A stretch of 40,786 bases of DNA from Bacteroidales bacterium (GCA_024400775.1 JAKSMF010000003.1:1-40786), one strand, 5' to 3'. Shown: positions 1 through 8,014, counted from the first letter of the stretch. Notes: generated from the sequence alone by a model not told the origin. Made by a program: numbers and translations.

Positions 1-248
1 TGCAATGTACTGATGTTGATAGCATTGTATTCAACACGGTTGATGTTTTTGAAACCGCGCTTCGGCAGGATTCTGTAGATAGGCATCTGGCCACCTTCGA
101 AACCGATCTTACGGCTGTAACCAGAACGTGATTGTGCACCTTTGTGACCACGGGTGGAGGTACCGCCCTTGCCGGAACCTTGGCCACGGCCTACTCGTTT
201 ACTACCTTTCGTTGAATTCTGTGCGGGGGTCAAACTATGTAAATTCAT
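1..248 (-). CDS. rplO: 50S ribosomal protein L15, partial (5' part only)
   Basis: Large-subunit ribosomal protein L15. The reverse strand from the ATG at 248 gives 82 codons before the window edge. It begins [15 protein letters not shown] and contains the glycine-rich L15 N-terminus ([18 protein letters not shown]), followed by the L15 segments [12 protein letters not shown] and [12 protein letters not shown]. The 3' part, and secY that normally follows, lie outside the window. It starts 31 bases after the rpmD stop, so the two genes are probably co-transcribed. A purine-rich AGAAGAAGAG lies just ahead of the start and could serve as a weak ribosome binding site. Confidence 0.96.
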   Translation of the reverse strand, partial: MNLHSLTPAQNSTKGSKRVGRGQGSGKGGTSTRGHKGAQSRSGYSRKIGFEGGQMPIYRILPKRGFKNINRVEYNAINISTL

Positions 249-279
249 ATCTCTTCTTCTCTAAAAGTTTATTAATCAA

Positions 280-459
280 TTAAATTTCTTCTACGGTTAC
301 CAAATGTTTTACCGTGTCAACAATTCCCAGGATCTGGGGTGTGGCATCATGTTCAACGCTCTGATGCATTTTTTTCAATCCTAATGCCTGAAGAGATCTC
401 TTTTGACGCTGTGAACGGTCAATGGAACTCTTAACCTGTGTGATTCTTAGCTTTTTCAT
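280..459 (-). CDS. rpmD: 50S ribosomal protein L30
   Basis: Ribosomal protein L30, 59 residues, the usual length for bacterial L30. The protein starts MKKLRITQVKSSIDRSQRQK and contains the L30 features RSLQALGLKKMHQSVEHDATPQ (residues 22-43) and a C-terminal IVDTVKHLVTVEEI. It is directly upstream of rplO, as in the spc operon. The usual upstream partner rpsE (S5) is absent. Instead there is a 325-bp non-coding leader and then a lipoprotein gene, so this pair appears to start its own transcript (see findings). Confidence 0.95.
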   Translation of the reverse strand: MKKLRITQVKSSIDRSQRQKRSLQALGLKKMHQSVEHDATPQILGIVDTVKHLVTVEEI

Positions 460-784
460 CTACTTTTTGATATTAAGTTATTAATAATTTTTCGTTTGTT
501 CGGCAATTTTCGGAGTTTTTTCAAGCTCATTCCGCATTCTTCCCTCGCCCCATCGCAACCTTACACAATATATAACTCGTTGTAAAACAACTTGTTACAA
601 CAGAATCAGACCCAATCGGCTCTTCCTCTTGCCTTGCTTTTTCAAGCGTGCAAATATACAAATATTTTCGTTCGATACGTTTTATGGCTGATTTTTTCTC
701 AAAAAATCACTTTTTTATCGTTTTTTGACACCAAATCACCCCGATTTGATGTTTATCAACAAATTTCATTTCCATTTTTCCGCA
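460..784 (-). promoter_or_regulatory. Leader and promoter region of rpmD-rplO
   Basis: This 325-bp stretch holds no credible gene. On the minus strand a TATATTTG element (651-658) matches the Bacteroidota -7 consensus TAnnTTTG and would give a leader of about 185 bases. No convincing -33 TTG sits at the expected spacing. Inside the leader is an inverted repeat with a 7-bp stem (GTTGTAA/TTACAAC, 579-601), which could form a hairpin in the mRNA. Ribosomal protein operons are often autoregulated through leader structures; that role here is inference. Confidence 0.5.
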
Positions 785-1237
785 TCAACGCTTCGTCCCC
801 GTAAACGTCGTACGAGCAATGGCATCACCATCCTCATTATAATAAAGCACAAAAATCGTCATGTTCATGGAATAAAATTTAACTTCCATCGTAAAACGAA
901 CTATGTCCTGCGGGTAGTCCAATACAGCCACTCCGCACAACTTACGAAGGCTCTCCAGTTGCTCGTGTGTCGGCGCGTCATTGGAATATACGTAGGCCTC
1001 TTTCGTGCGCGACAACTCAAAGCCACCCTCCATCACTAAATTTTCCATATTGCTATGACTTTGAGTGACAGTGACTTCCTTTACTGTGTCCAACGTCGTA
1101 TTGGTTGAATACAACAAAGTGGTAAAGCCCCCATTGTACGGGCCGGCATACGCCTCCGCCTGTTTTTCATACTTGCTTTCCTTACAACCACAAAACAATG
1201 CTGCCGTCAGGCACATCACGAACAAAATCTTCTTCAT
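785..1237 (-). CDS. Small putative lipoprotein, function unknown
   Basis: A 150-residue protein I do not recognise. It starts MKKILFVMCLTAALFCGCKE, a hydrophobic signal sequence ending in a lipobox-like F-C-G-C with the candidate lipidated cysteine at residue 18, so it is probably anchored in the envelope. An upstream in-frame start would add 24 residues reading back through the promoter, so the ATG at 1237 is chosen. The mature part is mixed polar sequence with no motif I can name. It is divergent from the PHP gene and shares the symmetric promoter at 1255-1285. Nothing in the context indicates a role. Confidence 0.75.
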   Translation of the reverse strand: MKKILFVMCLTAALFCGCKESKYEKQAEAYAGPYNGGFTTLLYSTNTTLDTVKEVTVTQSHSNMENLVMEGGFELSRTKEAYVYSNDAPTHEQLESLRKLCGVAVLDYPQDIVRFTMEVKFYSMNMTIFVLYYNEDGDAIARTTFTGTKR

Positions 1238-1254
1238 ATCGTTTTTTTTAGGCG

Positions 1255-1285
1255 GCAAAAATACAATTAAATATTGTATTTTTGC
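1255..1285. promoter_or_regulatory. Symmetric divergent promoter
   Basis: A perfect 13-bp inverted repeat, GCAAAAATACAAT, separated by TAAAT from its complement. Each arm contains a Bacteroidota -7 box TATTTTTG: plus strand 1277-1284 toward the PHP gene, minus strand 1256-1263 toward the lipoprotein. No clear -33 TTG is present on either side at 19-21 bp. The symmetry means the same palindrome contributes to both promoters and could also be a protein binding site. Confidence 0.6.
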
Positions 1286-1299
1286 ATTCTGATAAAAAA

Positions 1300-2151
1300 A
1301 TGAAGACATCCCGTATGAAAGAAAATTTCCACACCCACTGTACCTACTGCGACGGCAAAGAACCGATAGAAAATTTTATAAAAAAAGCCGACGAACTTGG
1401 TTACGACCAGCTCGGTTTCTCCTCCCACTCCCCCGTCCCCTTCAAAAACGACTTCAGCATTCTGGAAGAAAATATACCGAATTACGTTCGGGAAATCGAA
1501 AATTTCAAGCCGGACTTTCCTCATCTTCAATTATTTAAAGGATTAGAATGCGACTTTATTCCCGGCATGACCAAACCTTTCAAATACTTTCAGGACACGT
1601 ACGGACTCGACTTCCTTATCGGAGGAATCCACCTCGTCCGCCCCGAGAACGACGACCGAATCTGGTTCATCGACGGCCCCAAACGTGAAATCTATGACCA
1701 CGGACTGGAACAACTTTTCGGCGGCAACATCCGCAAAGCCGTCACCCGTTTTTGGGAGCAATCTTTCGAAATGATTGAAACACAATCATTTGACATTATC
1801 GCGCATTTTGACAAAATAAAAATGCACAACCAAAACCGCTATTTCACGGAAGATGAAGATTGGTACGTGAAACTGGCCGACCACTGCATCGAACTCATTC
1901 GCCAAAAGAAACTAATCGTGGAAATCAACACGCGCGGCATCTACAAAGGCCGCTGTCCCGACTTCTACCCTTCCGACCATCTTCTTCAACAAATTTCGAA
2001 ATACAACATTCCGATGGTCATCAGCACCGACGCACACCAATCGGAAGAGTTGGCACTTTGTCACGACGACGCCATCGCCAAGCTGAAAGATTTCGGTATT
2101 AAATATATAATGTATATAAAAGACAAACAATGGGAAGAATTTGCCATTTAA
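1300..2151 (+). CDS. PHP-domain phosphoesterase, histidinol-phosphatase-like
   Basis: A 283-residue PHP-family metal-dependent phosphoesterase, most like HisK/HisJ histidinol phosphatases, which remove phosphate from L-histidinol phosphate in histidine synthesis. The protein shows the N-terminal HTHCTYCDG metal motif (residues 11-19), then LGFSSHSPVPF, a GLECDF segment, GGIHLV, IIAHFDKIKM and a C-terminal STDAHQ. Together these supply the usual His/Glu/Asp metal ligands. Length fits the family. The start at 1300 is preferred; the ATG at 1315 (MKENFHTHC) is also possible, and a TTG at 1282 would lie inside the -7 box. No other his genes are nearby, so the substrate is inferred from family only. 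Its 3' end overlaps the next gene by 22 bases. Confidence 0.85.
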   Translation: MKTSRMKENFHTHCTYCDGKEPIENFIKKADELGYDQLGFSSHSPVPFKNDFSILEENIPNYVREIENFKPDFPHLQLFKGLECDFIPGMTKPFKYFQDTYGLDFLIGGIHLVRPENDDRIWFIDGPKREIYDHGLEQLFGGNIRKAVTRFWEQSFEMIETQSFDIIAHFDKIKMHNQNRYFTEDEDWYVKLADHCIELIRQKKLIVEINTRGIYKGRCPDFYPSDHLLQQISKYNIPMVISTDAHQSEELALCHDDAIAKLKDFGIKYIMYIKDKQWEEFAI

Positions 2152-3446
2152 TTACACTGATTATTTGCCTCTGTGCTTTATTCCCGACCACCGGTAGCGC
2201 ACAAGACTCCAACTTCGTCCGCAAAAGCATCGCGATCCTCTCCTCCCCTGAGCTATGGGGGCGCGGCGGTCCGCACGGCGGCGAGCTGAAGGCGGCGCAA
2301 TACATCCGCACCCAGCTGACGGAGGCCGGCGCCAAGCCACTGACCGAAGACGGATTCCAGCATTATGAATTTGCGGCACACAAAATGGAAGGTCAGGTTG
2401 CGTGCTCATTGAACGGGAAACTCCTCAGTCCTTTCTGGGATTACCGCATTGCGCCTTACGCCCACACCACCCACATCAAAGATGCACCAGTGGTGCGCGT
2501 GGATGCCTCTACACTTCTTAATGCCAAGAAACTATTGAAATTCTGCGACCGCAACGCACCACTCATCCGCAACGGTTTCCTTTACATTGATGCTGTCAGT
2601 TGGCGCAACAAGAAAGTCACCGACAAAGAGGTCAAAGAGTTGATTCAGGGACTGATGTTCAACAATCCATTCCAGTCGAAAGGCATTTTAATCGGTGTGG
2701 ATGAATTGCCGATTTGGGGGTTGAACTATACCGACGAAGAACGGAATTATGCCTTCATTTATGTAAAACGCAGCATTTTGACGAAGGACATGCAGACGAT
2801 TTCGGTAGATTTCGATAACACGTTTTACACCAAGAAGACGCAGAACGTCTGCTTCAAAATCGAAGGCACGCAACATCCGGATTCCATGATTGTGCTAACA
2901 GCGCACTACGATCATTTGGGCTGCATGGGCGATTCCGTCATCTTCCCGGGGGCGCACGACAATGGCTCCGGCACCAGCGCCGTCATTGACTTCGCACGCC
3001 ACTTCGCAAAAAATCCGCCGGCATATACCACTGTTTTTCTGCTTTTTAGCGGCGAGGAAAGCGGTCTGCGCGGCTCTCGCTACTTCGTGGAAAACACACT
3101 CATCGATTTGAATAAGGTAAAACTAGTCATCAACCTCGATATGTTCTGCGGCGGCGAAGAGGGATTTACCGTCGTCAACTACAACAGCGAAGGAACGCAG
3201 TCATTTTACGACAACTTAGTGAAAATCAACGAAGAACAACACTTGGTGGCGAAAGTGAATCCGCGCGTGAACACCGCCAACAGCGACCACTACTTTTTCT
3301 CACAACACTGCCCGGCAATCTTCATCTACACCATGGGCGGACGTTACGGCGGCTACCATCATTTCACCGACACGTGCGAAAACTGCGGTCTTGAATGCTA
3401 CAATAACATCTTCTCGCTGCTGTTACAAGCGATAAGAAAACTGTAG
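2130..3446 (+). CDS. Secreted M28-family zinc aminopeptidase
   Basis: A 438-residue peptidase of family M28, which cleaves N-terminal residues with two zinc ions. An N-terminal hydrophobic segment (about residues 2-24, ending TTGSAQ) looks like a signal peptide, so it probably acts in the periplasm or outside. The zinc-site motifs appear in order: TAHYDHLG (257-264), HDNGSG (276-281), GEES (308-311), a NLDM segment near 335, and a late histidine in the GGYHHF region. No type IX sorting domain is visible at the C-terminus. The gene overlaps the end of the PHP gene by 22 bases in another frame, so the two are translationally linked. It converges on ftsY. Confidence 0.9.
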   Translation: MGRICHLITLIICLCALFPTTGSAQDSNFVRKSIAILSSPELWGRGGPHGGELKAAQYIRTQLTEAGAKPLTEDGFQHYEFAAHKMEGQVACSLNGKLLSPFWDYRIAPYAHTTHIKDAPVVRVDASTLLNAKKLLKFCDRNAPLIRNGFLYIDAVSWRNKKVTDKEVKELIQGLMFNNPFQSKGILIGVDELPIWGLNYTDEERNYAFIYVKRSILTKDMQTISVDFDNTFYTKKTQNVCFKIEGTQHPDSMIVLTAHYDHLGCMGDSVIFPGAHDNGSGTSAVIDFARHFAKNPPAYTTVFLLFSGEESGLRGSRYFVENTLIDLNKVKLVINLDMFCGGEEGFTVVNYNSEGTQSFYDNLVKINEEQHLVAKVNPRVNTANSDHYFFSQHCPAIFIYTMGGRYGGYHHFTDTCENCGLECYNNIFSLLLQAIRKL

Positions 3447-3494
3447 AAATCCGAGGTAAAGTGGCTTAAAATGATGGGATTGGGGAAGTTGATC

Positions 3495-3511
3495 GGCAGC
3501 GTTTTACTGCC
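3495..3511. terminator. Possible weak hairpin between convergent genes
   Basis: GGCAG and CTGCC form a 5-bp stem with a 7-base loop in the 90-bp gap between the convergent M28 and ftsY genes. There is no T-run on either side, so a terminator role is only suggested by position. Confidence 0.25.
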
Positions 3512-3536
3512 AAACACCCGCCATTTCCACACAACT

Positions 3537-4496
3537 CTAATCTTCGGGGAAGAATGAATCGACAAATTCGGCACGGTTGAAAACCTGCAGTTGGTCGATC
3601 TTTTCACCCACGCCGATATATTTTACCGGAATCTTGAATTGATCGGAAATACCGATGACGACACCGCCCTTGGCAGTTCCATCCAACTTGGTAATTGCCA
3701 ATGCGTTAACTTCTGTAGCTGCGGTAAACTGCTTGGCCTGTTCGATTGCGTTCTGACCAGTGGAACCGTCCAGCACAAGCAGCACCTCGTCGGGCGTGCC
3801 AGGCAGCAGTTTCCCTGTAACGTTCTTGATTTTCGTCAGCTCGCGCATCAGGTTGGACTTGTTATGCAGACGACCGGCGGTATCGATGATAACGACGTTG
3901 CATTGTTTGGCGACGGCGGACTTAACGGTGTCAAAGGCGACGGCGGCGGGATCGGCGCCCATAGGCTGTACGACGATGGGCACGCCGGCGCGCTCAGCCC
4001 ATACTTCCAACTGATCGACGGCAGCGGCGCGGAAGGTATCGGCGGCACCCAACATAACGGAGTAACCCTTTTTCTTGAACTGGTAAGCCAGTTTACCGAT
4101 GGTGGTGGTTTTGCCAGCGCCATTCACACCAACTACCATAATGACATACGGGCGGCCCAAATCCGCCGGAATGGAGAAATCCGACTGACTTTCCTGATTG
4201 TTTTCCATCAACAAGCCAGCAATTTCTTCACGCAAAATGGCCTGTAACTGACCAGTTCCCAGATATTTATCGCGGGAAACGCGTGCCTCGATGCGCTCAA
4301 TAATCTTCAGCGTGGTTTCAACTCCCACATCGGAAGTCACCAACACCTCCTCCAAGTTGTCCAGCACTTCATCATCCACCTTGGACTTACCAATCACAGT
4401 CTTAGCGAGTTTCGCAAAAAAACTCTCTTTTGACTTTTCAAGTCCCTTGTTCAGTTCTTCTTTCTTTTCTTTGGAAAAAATTGAGAAAAAGCCCAT
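3537..4496 (-). CDS. ftsY: Signal recognition particle receptor FtsY
   Basis: FtsY, the SRP receptor GTPase that docks ribosome-SRP complexes at the inner membrane. The ATG at 4496 gives 319 residues beginning MGFFSIFSKEKKEEL, the usual short start for this phylum with no long acidic A domain. An upstream in-frame start would add 9 residues but lies on the promoter. The NG domain motifs are all present: GVNGAGKT (123-130, G1), DTFRAAA (153-159), DTAGR (205-209) and TKLDGTAKGG (269-278). It is a single-gene unit convergent with the M28 gene and divergent from the lipoprotein at 4668. Confidence 0.97.
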   Translation of the reverse strand: MGFFSIFSKEKKEELNKGLEKSKESFFAKLAKTVIGKSKVDDEVLDNLEEVLVTSDVGVETTLKIIERIEARVSRDKYLGTGQLQAILREEIAGLLMENNQESQSDFSIPADLGRPYVIMVVGVNGAGKTTTIGKLAYQFKKKGYSVMLGAADTFRAAAVDQLEVWAERAGVPIVVQPMGADPAAVAFDTVKSAVAKQCNVVIIDTAGRLHNKSNLMRELTKIKNVTGKLLPGTPDEVLLVLDGSTGQNAIEQAKQFTAATEVNALAITKLDGTAKGGVVIGISDQFKIPVKYIGVGEKIDQLQVFNRAEFVDSFFPED

Positions 4497-4520
4497 AACG
4501 CCATTATTAGAATTTGGCTG

Positions 4521-4550
4521 CAAAGATACAAAACAAAGCGCAATTCACAA
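4521..4550 (-). promoter_or_regulatory. ftsY promoter
   Basis: On the minus strand a TTG (4548-4550) is followed by 19 bp and then TATCTTTG (4521-4528), a good match to the Bacteroidota promoter pattern of TTG at -33 and TAnnTTTG at -7. The predicted start lies about 15-20 bases ahead of the FtsY ATG at 4496. Confidence 0.65.
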
Positions 4551-4621
4551 TGCATATTTATCATTTATATAAACAATTATTTTTTAAAGGAGAAAAGCGG
4601 CCACAAATCAAAAAAATTTCT

Positions 4622-4629
4622 TACTTTTG
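4622..4629 (+). promoter_or_regulatory. -7 box for the lipoprotein-butyrate kinase unit
   Basis: TACTTTTG matches TAnnTTTG and sits 38 bases ahead of the ATG at 4668. No TTG is seen 19-21 bp upstream, so only the -7 half is supported. Confidence 0.5.
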
Positions 4630-4667
4630 CAATCTGAAAGAAAAGTAACAACACAAATAAAAAAATT

Positions 4668-5063
4668 ATGAAAAAATCCGTTATTACCCTGTTTGTGGGT
4701 TTCTTGCTGATTTTGGGTGCTGGCTGCAGCAAATTTGATCCAGCTACCGTCGAAGCTTCCGTAACTCCCATTCCTGCAGGCAATTCATACATCATGGATT
4801 GCAAAGGGACCATTTCCGACAATGGCGGCTGCAAATACTTCAATGAAGTAGGCTTCTTGTTTAGTCTCGTCCCCGAGCCGACATACAAAGCCGACGAAGT
4901 CACCACGATCAAGGCTGAAGACCACGATGGTGAAAGCACCACCTTCGGCATCACTTACAATGCTCCGATATTGGATACCGTTTATTATGTACGCGCATAC
5001 GTTTGCACCAATGCGGGCACGGGCTATAGCGAAACCAAAATCGTTTCCACCTATTCAGAATAA
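4668..5063 (+). CDS. Small lipoprotein with one Ig/FN3-like module
   Basis: A 131-residue secreted lipoprotein of unknown function. It begins MKKSVITLFVGFLLILGAGC, a signal sequence with a clear lipobox LGAGC and the lipidated cysteine at residue 20. The mature part resembles one copy of a repeat common in Bacteroidota surface proteins: a GFLFS strand, a central SGESTTFG-like strand (here GESTTFGIT), and a C-terminal DTVYYVRAYVCTNAGTGYSE, the YYVRAYA-N-GTGYG signature. Such modules usually occur in larger adhesin-like proteins, so a stand-alone single module is uncommon. It ends 26 bases before butyrate kinase and probably shares its transcript, with no obvious functional link. Confidence 0.8.
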   Translation: MKKSVITLFVGFLLILGAGCSKFDPATVEASVTPIPAGNSYIMDCKGTISDNGGCKYFNEVGFLFSLVPEPTYKADEVTTIKAEDHDGESTTFGITYNAPILDTVYYVRAYVCTNAGTGYSETKIVSTYSE

Positions 5064-5089
5064 TTAATCACAAAACACAAATAAACGTA

Positions 5090-6163
5090 ATGAGAAAGTA
5101 CATCCTCGCCATCAACCCTGGCGCAACATCAACGAAGATTTCCGTTTTTGAAGGAGAAAACAACGTTTTCACCAAAAACATCAAGCACAGTGTGGAAGAT
5201 CTTTCCCAGTTTCCCACCATTGCAGACCAATACGACTACAGAAAGAAGTTCGTCTTGGATGAATTGAAAGAACAGAACATCGCACTCGAAGACATCGCTA
5301 TCGTGATGGGTCGTGGCGGCCTCATCAAACCCTTAACCTCTGGTGCTTATCGCGTCAACGAACTGATGAAGAAGCACTTGATGGAAGGTTATAACGGCGT
5401 TCACGCCTGCAACCTCGGCGGCCTTATCGCCGACAGCGTCGCCAAAATGATCGGTTTGGAATGCGCATACATCGCCGACCCCGTCATCGTTGACGAAATG
5501 GACGATATCGCACGCATCTCCGGCCACAAGGATTTCGAACGCCTCTCTATTTTCCACGCTTTGAACCAAAAGGCCATCGCAAGAACTTATGCTAAGGATT
5601 GTGGTAAAAAATACGAAGACCTCAACCTCATCGTTGCCCACATGGGTGGCGGTATCAGCGTGGGCGCTCACCGCAAAGGCCGCGTTGTCGATGTCAACCA
5701 GGCACTCGAAGGCGAAGGCCCGTTCTCTCCCGAACGCTCCGGAACCCTCCCGATGGACCAAGTCATCAAAGCTTGCTATAGCGGGAAATACACCTACGAA
5801 GAAATGCGCAAAGTCATCGTCGGCAAAGGCGGTTTGGTTTCCTATCTCGGCACCAACGACGCTTACGAAGTTGAAAAACGCGCACTTGCCGGCGACAAAT
5901 ACGCAGACCTTATCGAACGCGCCATGGCTTACCAAATCGGCAAACAAATCGCTGGTAACGCCGCCGTCCTCGAAGGCAAAGTCGATGCCATCCTTCTCAC
6001 CGGCGGTATCGCTTTCGGAAAACCAATCGTCGGACACATCAAACGCCACGTAGAATGGATCGCTCCCGTCGCCGTTTACCCCGGCGAAGACGAAATGGCT
6101 TCCATGGCCATGAATGCCCGAATGATCCTCGACGGCACCATCATTGCCAAAGATTACGAATAA
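5090..6163 (+). CDS. buk: Butyrate kinase
   Basis: Butyrate kinase (acetate/butyrate kinase superfamily), 357 residues, the usual length. It interconverts butyryl phosphate and butyrate with ADP/ATP, the last, ATP-yielding step of butyrate formation. Diagnostic segments are the phosphate-binding NPGATSTK (9-16), VMGRGG, HACNLGG, AHMGGGISVGAH, GEGPFSPERSGTLP and the C-terminal LTGGIAFG with PGEDEMASMA. The partner phosphotransbutyrylase gene, often adjacent, is not in the window. A strong terminator follows directly. With kamA further along it is consistent with butyrate production from amino acids; related branched-chain kinases cannot be excluded by sequence alone. Confidence 0.93.
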   Translation: MRKYILAINPGATSTKISVFEGENNVFTKNIKHSVEDLSQFPTIADQYDYRKKFVLDELKEQNIALEDIAIVMGRGGLIKPLTSGAYRVNELMKKHLMEGYNGVHACNLGGLIADSVAKMIGLECAYIADPVIVDEMDDIARISGHKDFERLSIFHALNQKAIARTYAKDCGKKYEDLNLIVAHMGGGISVGAHRKGRVVDVNQALEGEGPFSPERSGTLPMDQVIKACYSGKYTYEEMRKVIVGKGGLVSYLGTNDAYEVEKRALAGDKYADLIERAMAYQIGKQIAGNAAVLEGKVDAILLTGGIAFGKPIVGHIKRHVEWIAPVAVYPGEDEMASMAMNARMILDGTIIAKDYE

Positions 6164-6182
6164 TCTATTGATAATCAACATT

Positions 6183-6222
6183 GAGGAATTAAGAATGTAG
6201 CCATTCTTAGTTCCTCTTTTTT
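6183..6222 (+). terminator. Strong intrinsic terminator after buk
   Basis: A 15-bp stem (6183-6197 with 6202-6216, one T-G wobble) closed by a TAGC loop and followed by six T. It ends the lipoprotein-buk transcript and separates it from nadK. Confidence 0.9.
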
Positions 6223-6245
6223 ATTTTACAAAAACAACATTCAAC

Positions 6246-7130
6246 ATGCATATAGCTCTTTATAGCCGACAAACCGATGACAACGGCATGGACTTCATCC
6301 GTTCCGTTCTCTTTTTTTTGAAAGAAAAAAACAATGTCTTGTCCGTGTATAAACCGCTATACGACATGCTTGACGACAAAACCAAATCGCTGTTAGACAG
6401 CACATTTCAAAACTTACACGACTTAAAAACGCAATCCACCGACTTTCTGTTCTCCATCGGCGGCGACGGCACCTTCATTGATGCCGCCAACCTTGTCGGT
6501 GACTCCCAGATTCCGATTCTGGGCATCAACACTGGCCGCATCGGTTTTCTGACCAACGTCAACAGGAAGAATTTCCAACAAGCATTTGATTTTTTGCAAA
6601 ACGATGACTTTCAACTCGAAAACCGCATGGTTTTGCAGATTAAGACCAACGACGGCTCAGAAATCGGCATCCATTTTGCCCTGAATGACATCTCCATTCA
6701 CCCTTCGGGAGAATCCATCAACGAAATCAAAGTTTGGGCCAACGACGAAAAAGTGAACACCTATTGGGGCGACGGACTGATCGTAGCGACGCCCACCGGT
6801 TCGACGGCATACTCGCTCAGTTGCGGCGGCCCAATTCTCGTTCCTTCCGCCGACGTCATCGTGCTCACCCCCATCGCATCTCATAGTCTGACGGTGCGCC
6901 CCATCGTGCTGCCCGCCGACAACACACTGAAAATCAAGGTCGAAAGCCGCACACGAAAATTCATCCTCTCCATCGACTCACATCGCGTTGTCGTCAACGA
7001 CAGCGCCACACTCACACTCACCCGCGCCGGCTACACGATTCCTACCGTGCGATTGCCCAATGCCGACTTCTACTCCGTCATCCAAGAAAAACTGCTGTGG
7101 GGACTGGACAAACGAAACGGGGAGAGCTGA
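6246..7130 (+). CDS. nadK: NAD kinase
   Basis: ATP- or polyphosphate-dependent NAD kinase, which makes NADP in the cytoplasm; 294 residues, normal for the family. The GGDGT motif is at 72-76, followed by the conserved GINTGRIGFLT, the ALNDI segment in place of the common NE/D motif, and the nucleotide-binding TPTGSTAYSLSCGGPI. C-terminal strand HSLTVRPIVLP also fits. The ATG is 24 bases after the T-run of the buk terminator, so nadK must have its own start, but no TAnnTTTG box stands out in this short gap. Its stop codon lies inside a heptamer repeat array. Confidence 0.96.
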   Translation: MHIALYSRQTDDNGMDFIRSVLFFLKEKNNVLSVYKPLYDMLDDKTKSLLDSTFQNLHDLKTQSTDFLFSIGGDGTFIDAANLVGDSQIPILGINTGRIGFLTNVNRKNFQQAFDFLQNDDFQLENRMVLQIKTNDGSEIGIHFALNDISIHPSGESINEIKVWANDEKVNTYWGDGLIVATPTGSTAYSLSCGGPILVPSADVIVLTPIASHSLTVRPIVLPADNTLKIKVESRTRKFILSIDSHRVVVNDSATLTLTRAGYTIPTVRLPNADFYSVIQEKLLWGLDKRNGES

Positions 7131-7237
7131 AAACTGAGAACTGAGAGATGAGAGGTTTTAAATTGAAAATTGAAAATTGAAAGTTGAAAGTTGAAAATTA
7201 TATAAACGAGAAGCAGTAGGTAGGAAGCAGGATGCCA
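7127..7237. repeat. Three short heptanucleotide arrays
   Basis: Three 7-bp-period arrays follow one another. At 7127-7154 there are four units CTGAAAA, CTGAGAA, CTGAGAG, ATGAGAG, the first covering the nadK stop. At 7161-7200 there are AATTGAA three times, AGTTGAA twice and a terminal AATTA. At 7210-7237 there are GAAGCAG, TAGGTAG, GAAGCAG and a degraded unit. Units drift in sequence but keep the 7-bp register. The same AATTGAA family recurs at 31343 and 38680. Confidence 0.85.
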
Positions 7238-7281
7238 TTCGCGGAAATCTGCGAAATTCGCGGTTATAAATAAATATTATT

Positions 7282-8004
7282 ATGAATAACGAAAAGAAAA
7301 ACCACACGGGAAAACCGAAATACGAAAGCGCGGGCACAGACAAGCGCGAATATAAAACGGGCAGCAGCAATCGCAGTAATGCCGCACGCCGCATATCCAG
7401 CAAACCGAAGGAAAAACCGCAGCCGACATTGCGGAAATCGCCAAAACGCCAGCTCAAACCCGGCAACATGCTCAACCCCGTTCCAGTAGTTATGGTAAGC
7501 TGTGGCAACACCCCCGACGACTACAACATCCTGACCGTCGCTTGGTGCGGCACACTCTGCAGCGATCCCGCACTGTGCTATATCTCAGTCCGTCCCGAAC
7601 GCCACTCCCACCCCATCATCAAAGAAAATCAGGAGTTCGTTATCAACTTGGTATCCAGCGAATTGGCGGAACGTACCGACTGGTGTGGTGTCCGATCGGG
7701 CAAAAAATTCAACAAATTCCTTGAAACCGACCTCACCCCTATACGTGGCAACGTCGTCAAAGCCCCGATGATTTACGAAAGCCCCGTCAACTTGGAATGC
7801 GTGGTCAAACAAGTCATTCCATTGGGCTCTCACGACATGTTTATCGCAGAGATTGTTGCCGTCCATGCCGCCGAATATCTTTTTGATAAAAAAACGGGCG
7901 AAATGCACCTCGAACGCGCCGACCTCGTGGCGTACTCTAACGGTCACTATTTCAGTCTGGGAAAAATATTGGGCAAATTCGGATTTTCGGTACAGAAAAA
8001 ATAA
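7282..8004 (+). CDS. Flavin reductase-like FMN-binding protein with basic N-terminal tail
   Basis: A 240-residue protein whose residues from about 57 onward (LKPGNMLNPVPVVMVSCG) match the flavin reductase-like / flavoredoxin split-barrel family that binds FMN and passes electrons. Supporting segments are NILTVAWCGTLCSDPALCYISVRPERHSHP, EFVINLVS and DWCGVRSGKKFNKF. The family protein normally starts near the KPG segment. Here some 55 extra residues, rich in Lys, Arg, Ser, Asn and Pro and probably disordered, precede it. A start at the internal Met 63 would cut into the conserved fold start, so the long form is kept. The electron donor and acceptor are unknown. It lies 10 bases before the next gene, probably in one operon. 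Confidence 0.85.
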   Translation: MNNEKKNHTGKPKYESAGTDKREYKTGSSNRSNAARRISSKPKEKPQPTLRKSPKRQLKPGNMLNPVPVVMVSCGNTPDDYNILTVAWCGTLCSDPALCYISVRPERHSHPIIKENQEFVINLVSSELAERTDWCGVRSGKKFNKFLETDLTPIRGNVVKAPMIYESPVNLECVVKQVIPLGSHDMFIAEIVAVHAAEYLFDKKTGEMHLERADLVAYSNGHYFSLGKILGKFGFSVQKK

Positions 8005-8014
8005 AACGAAAAGT

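Noticed and set aside
592..1039. Plus-strand open frames across the rpmD leader and lipoprotein
   Set aside because: They lack protein-like composition, and much of their length is antisense to the lipoprotein gene, which has a clear signal sequence.
5333..6181. 282-codon minus-strand frame opposite butyrate kinase
   Set aside because: Antisense shadow of a well-conserved enzyme; composition is Phe/Val/Asp-rich without motifs.
7161..7200. CRISPR array
   Set aside because: Units are 7 bp with no spacers and no cas genes nearby.
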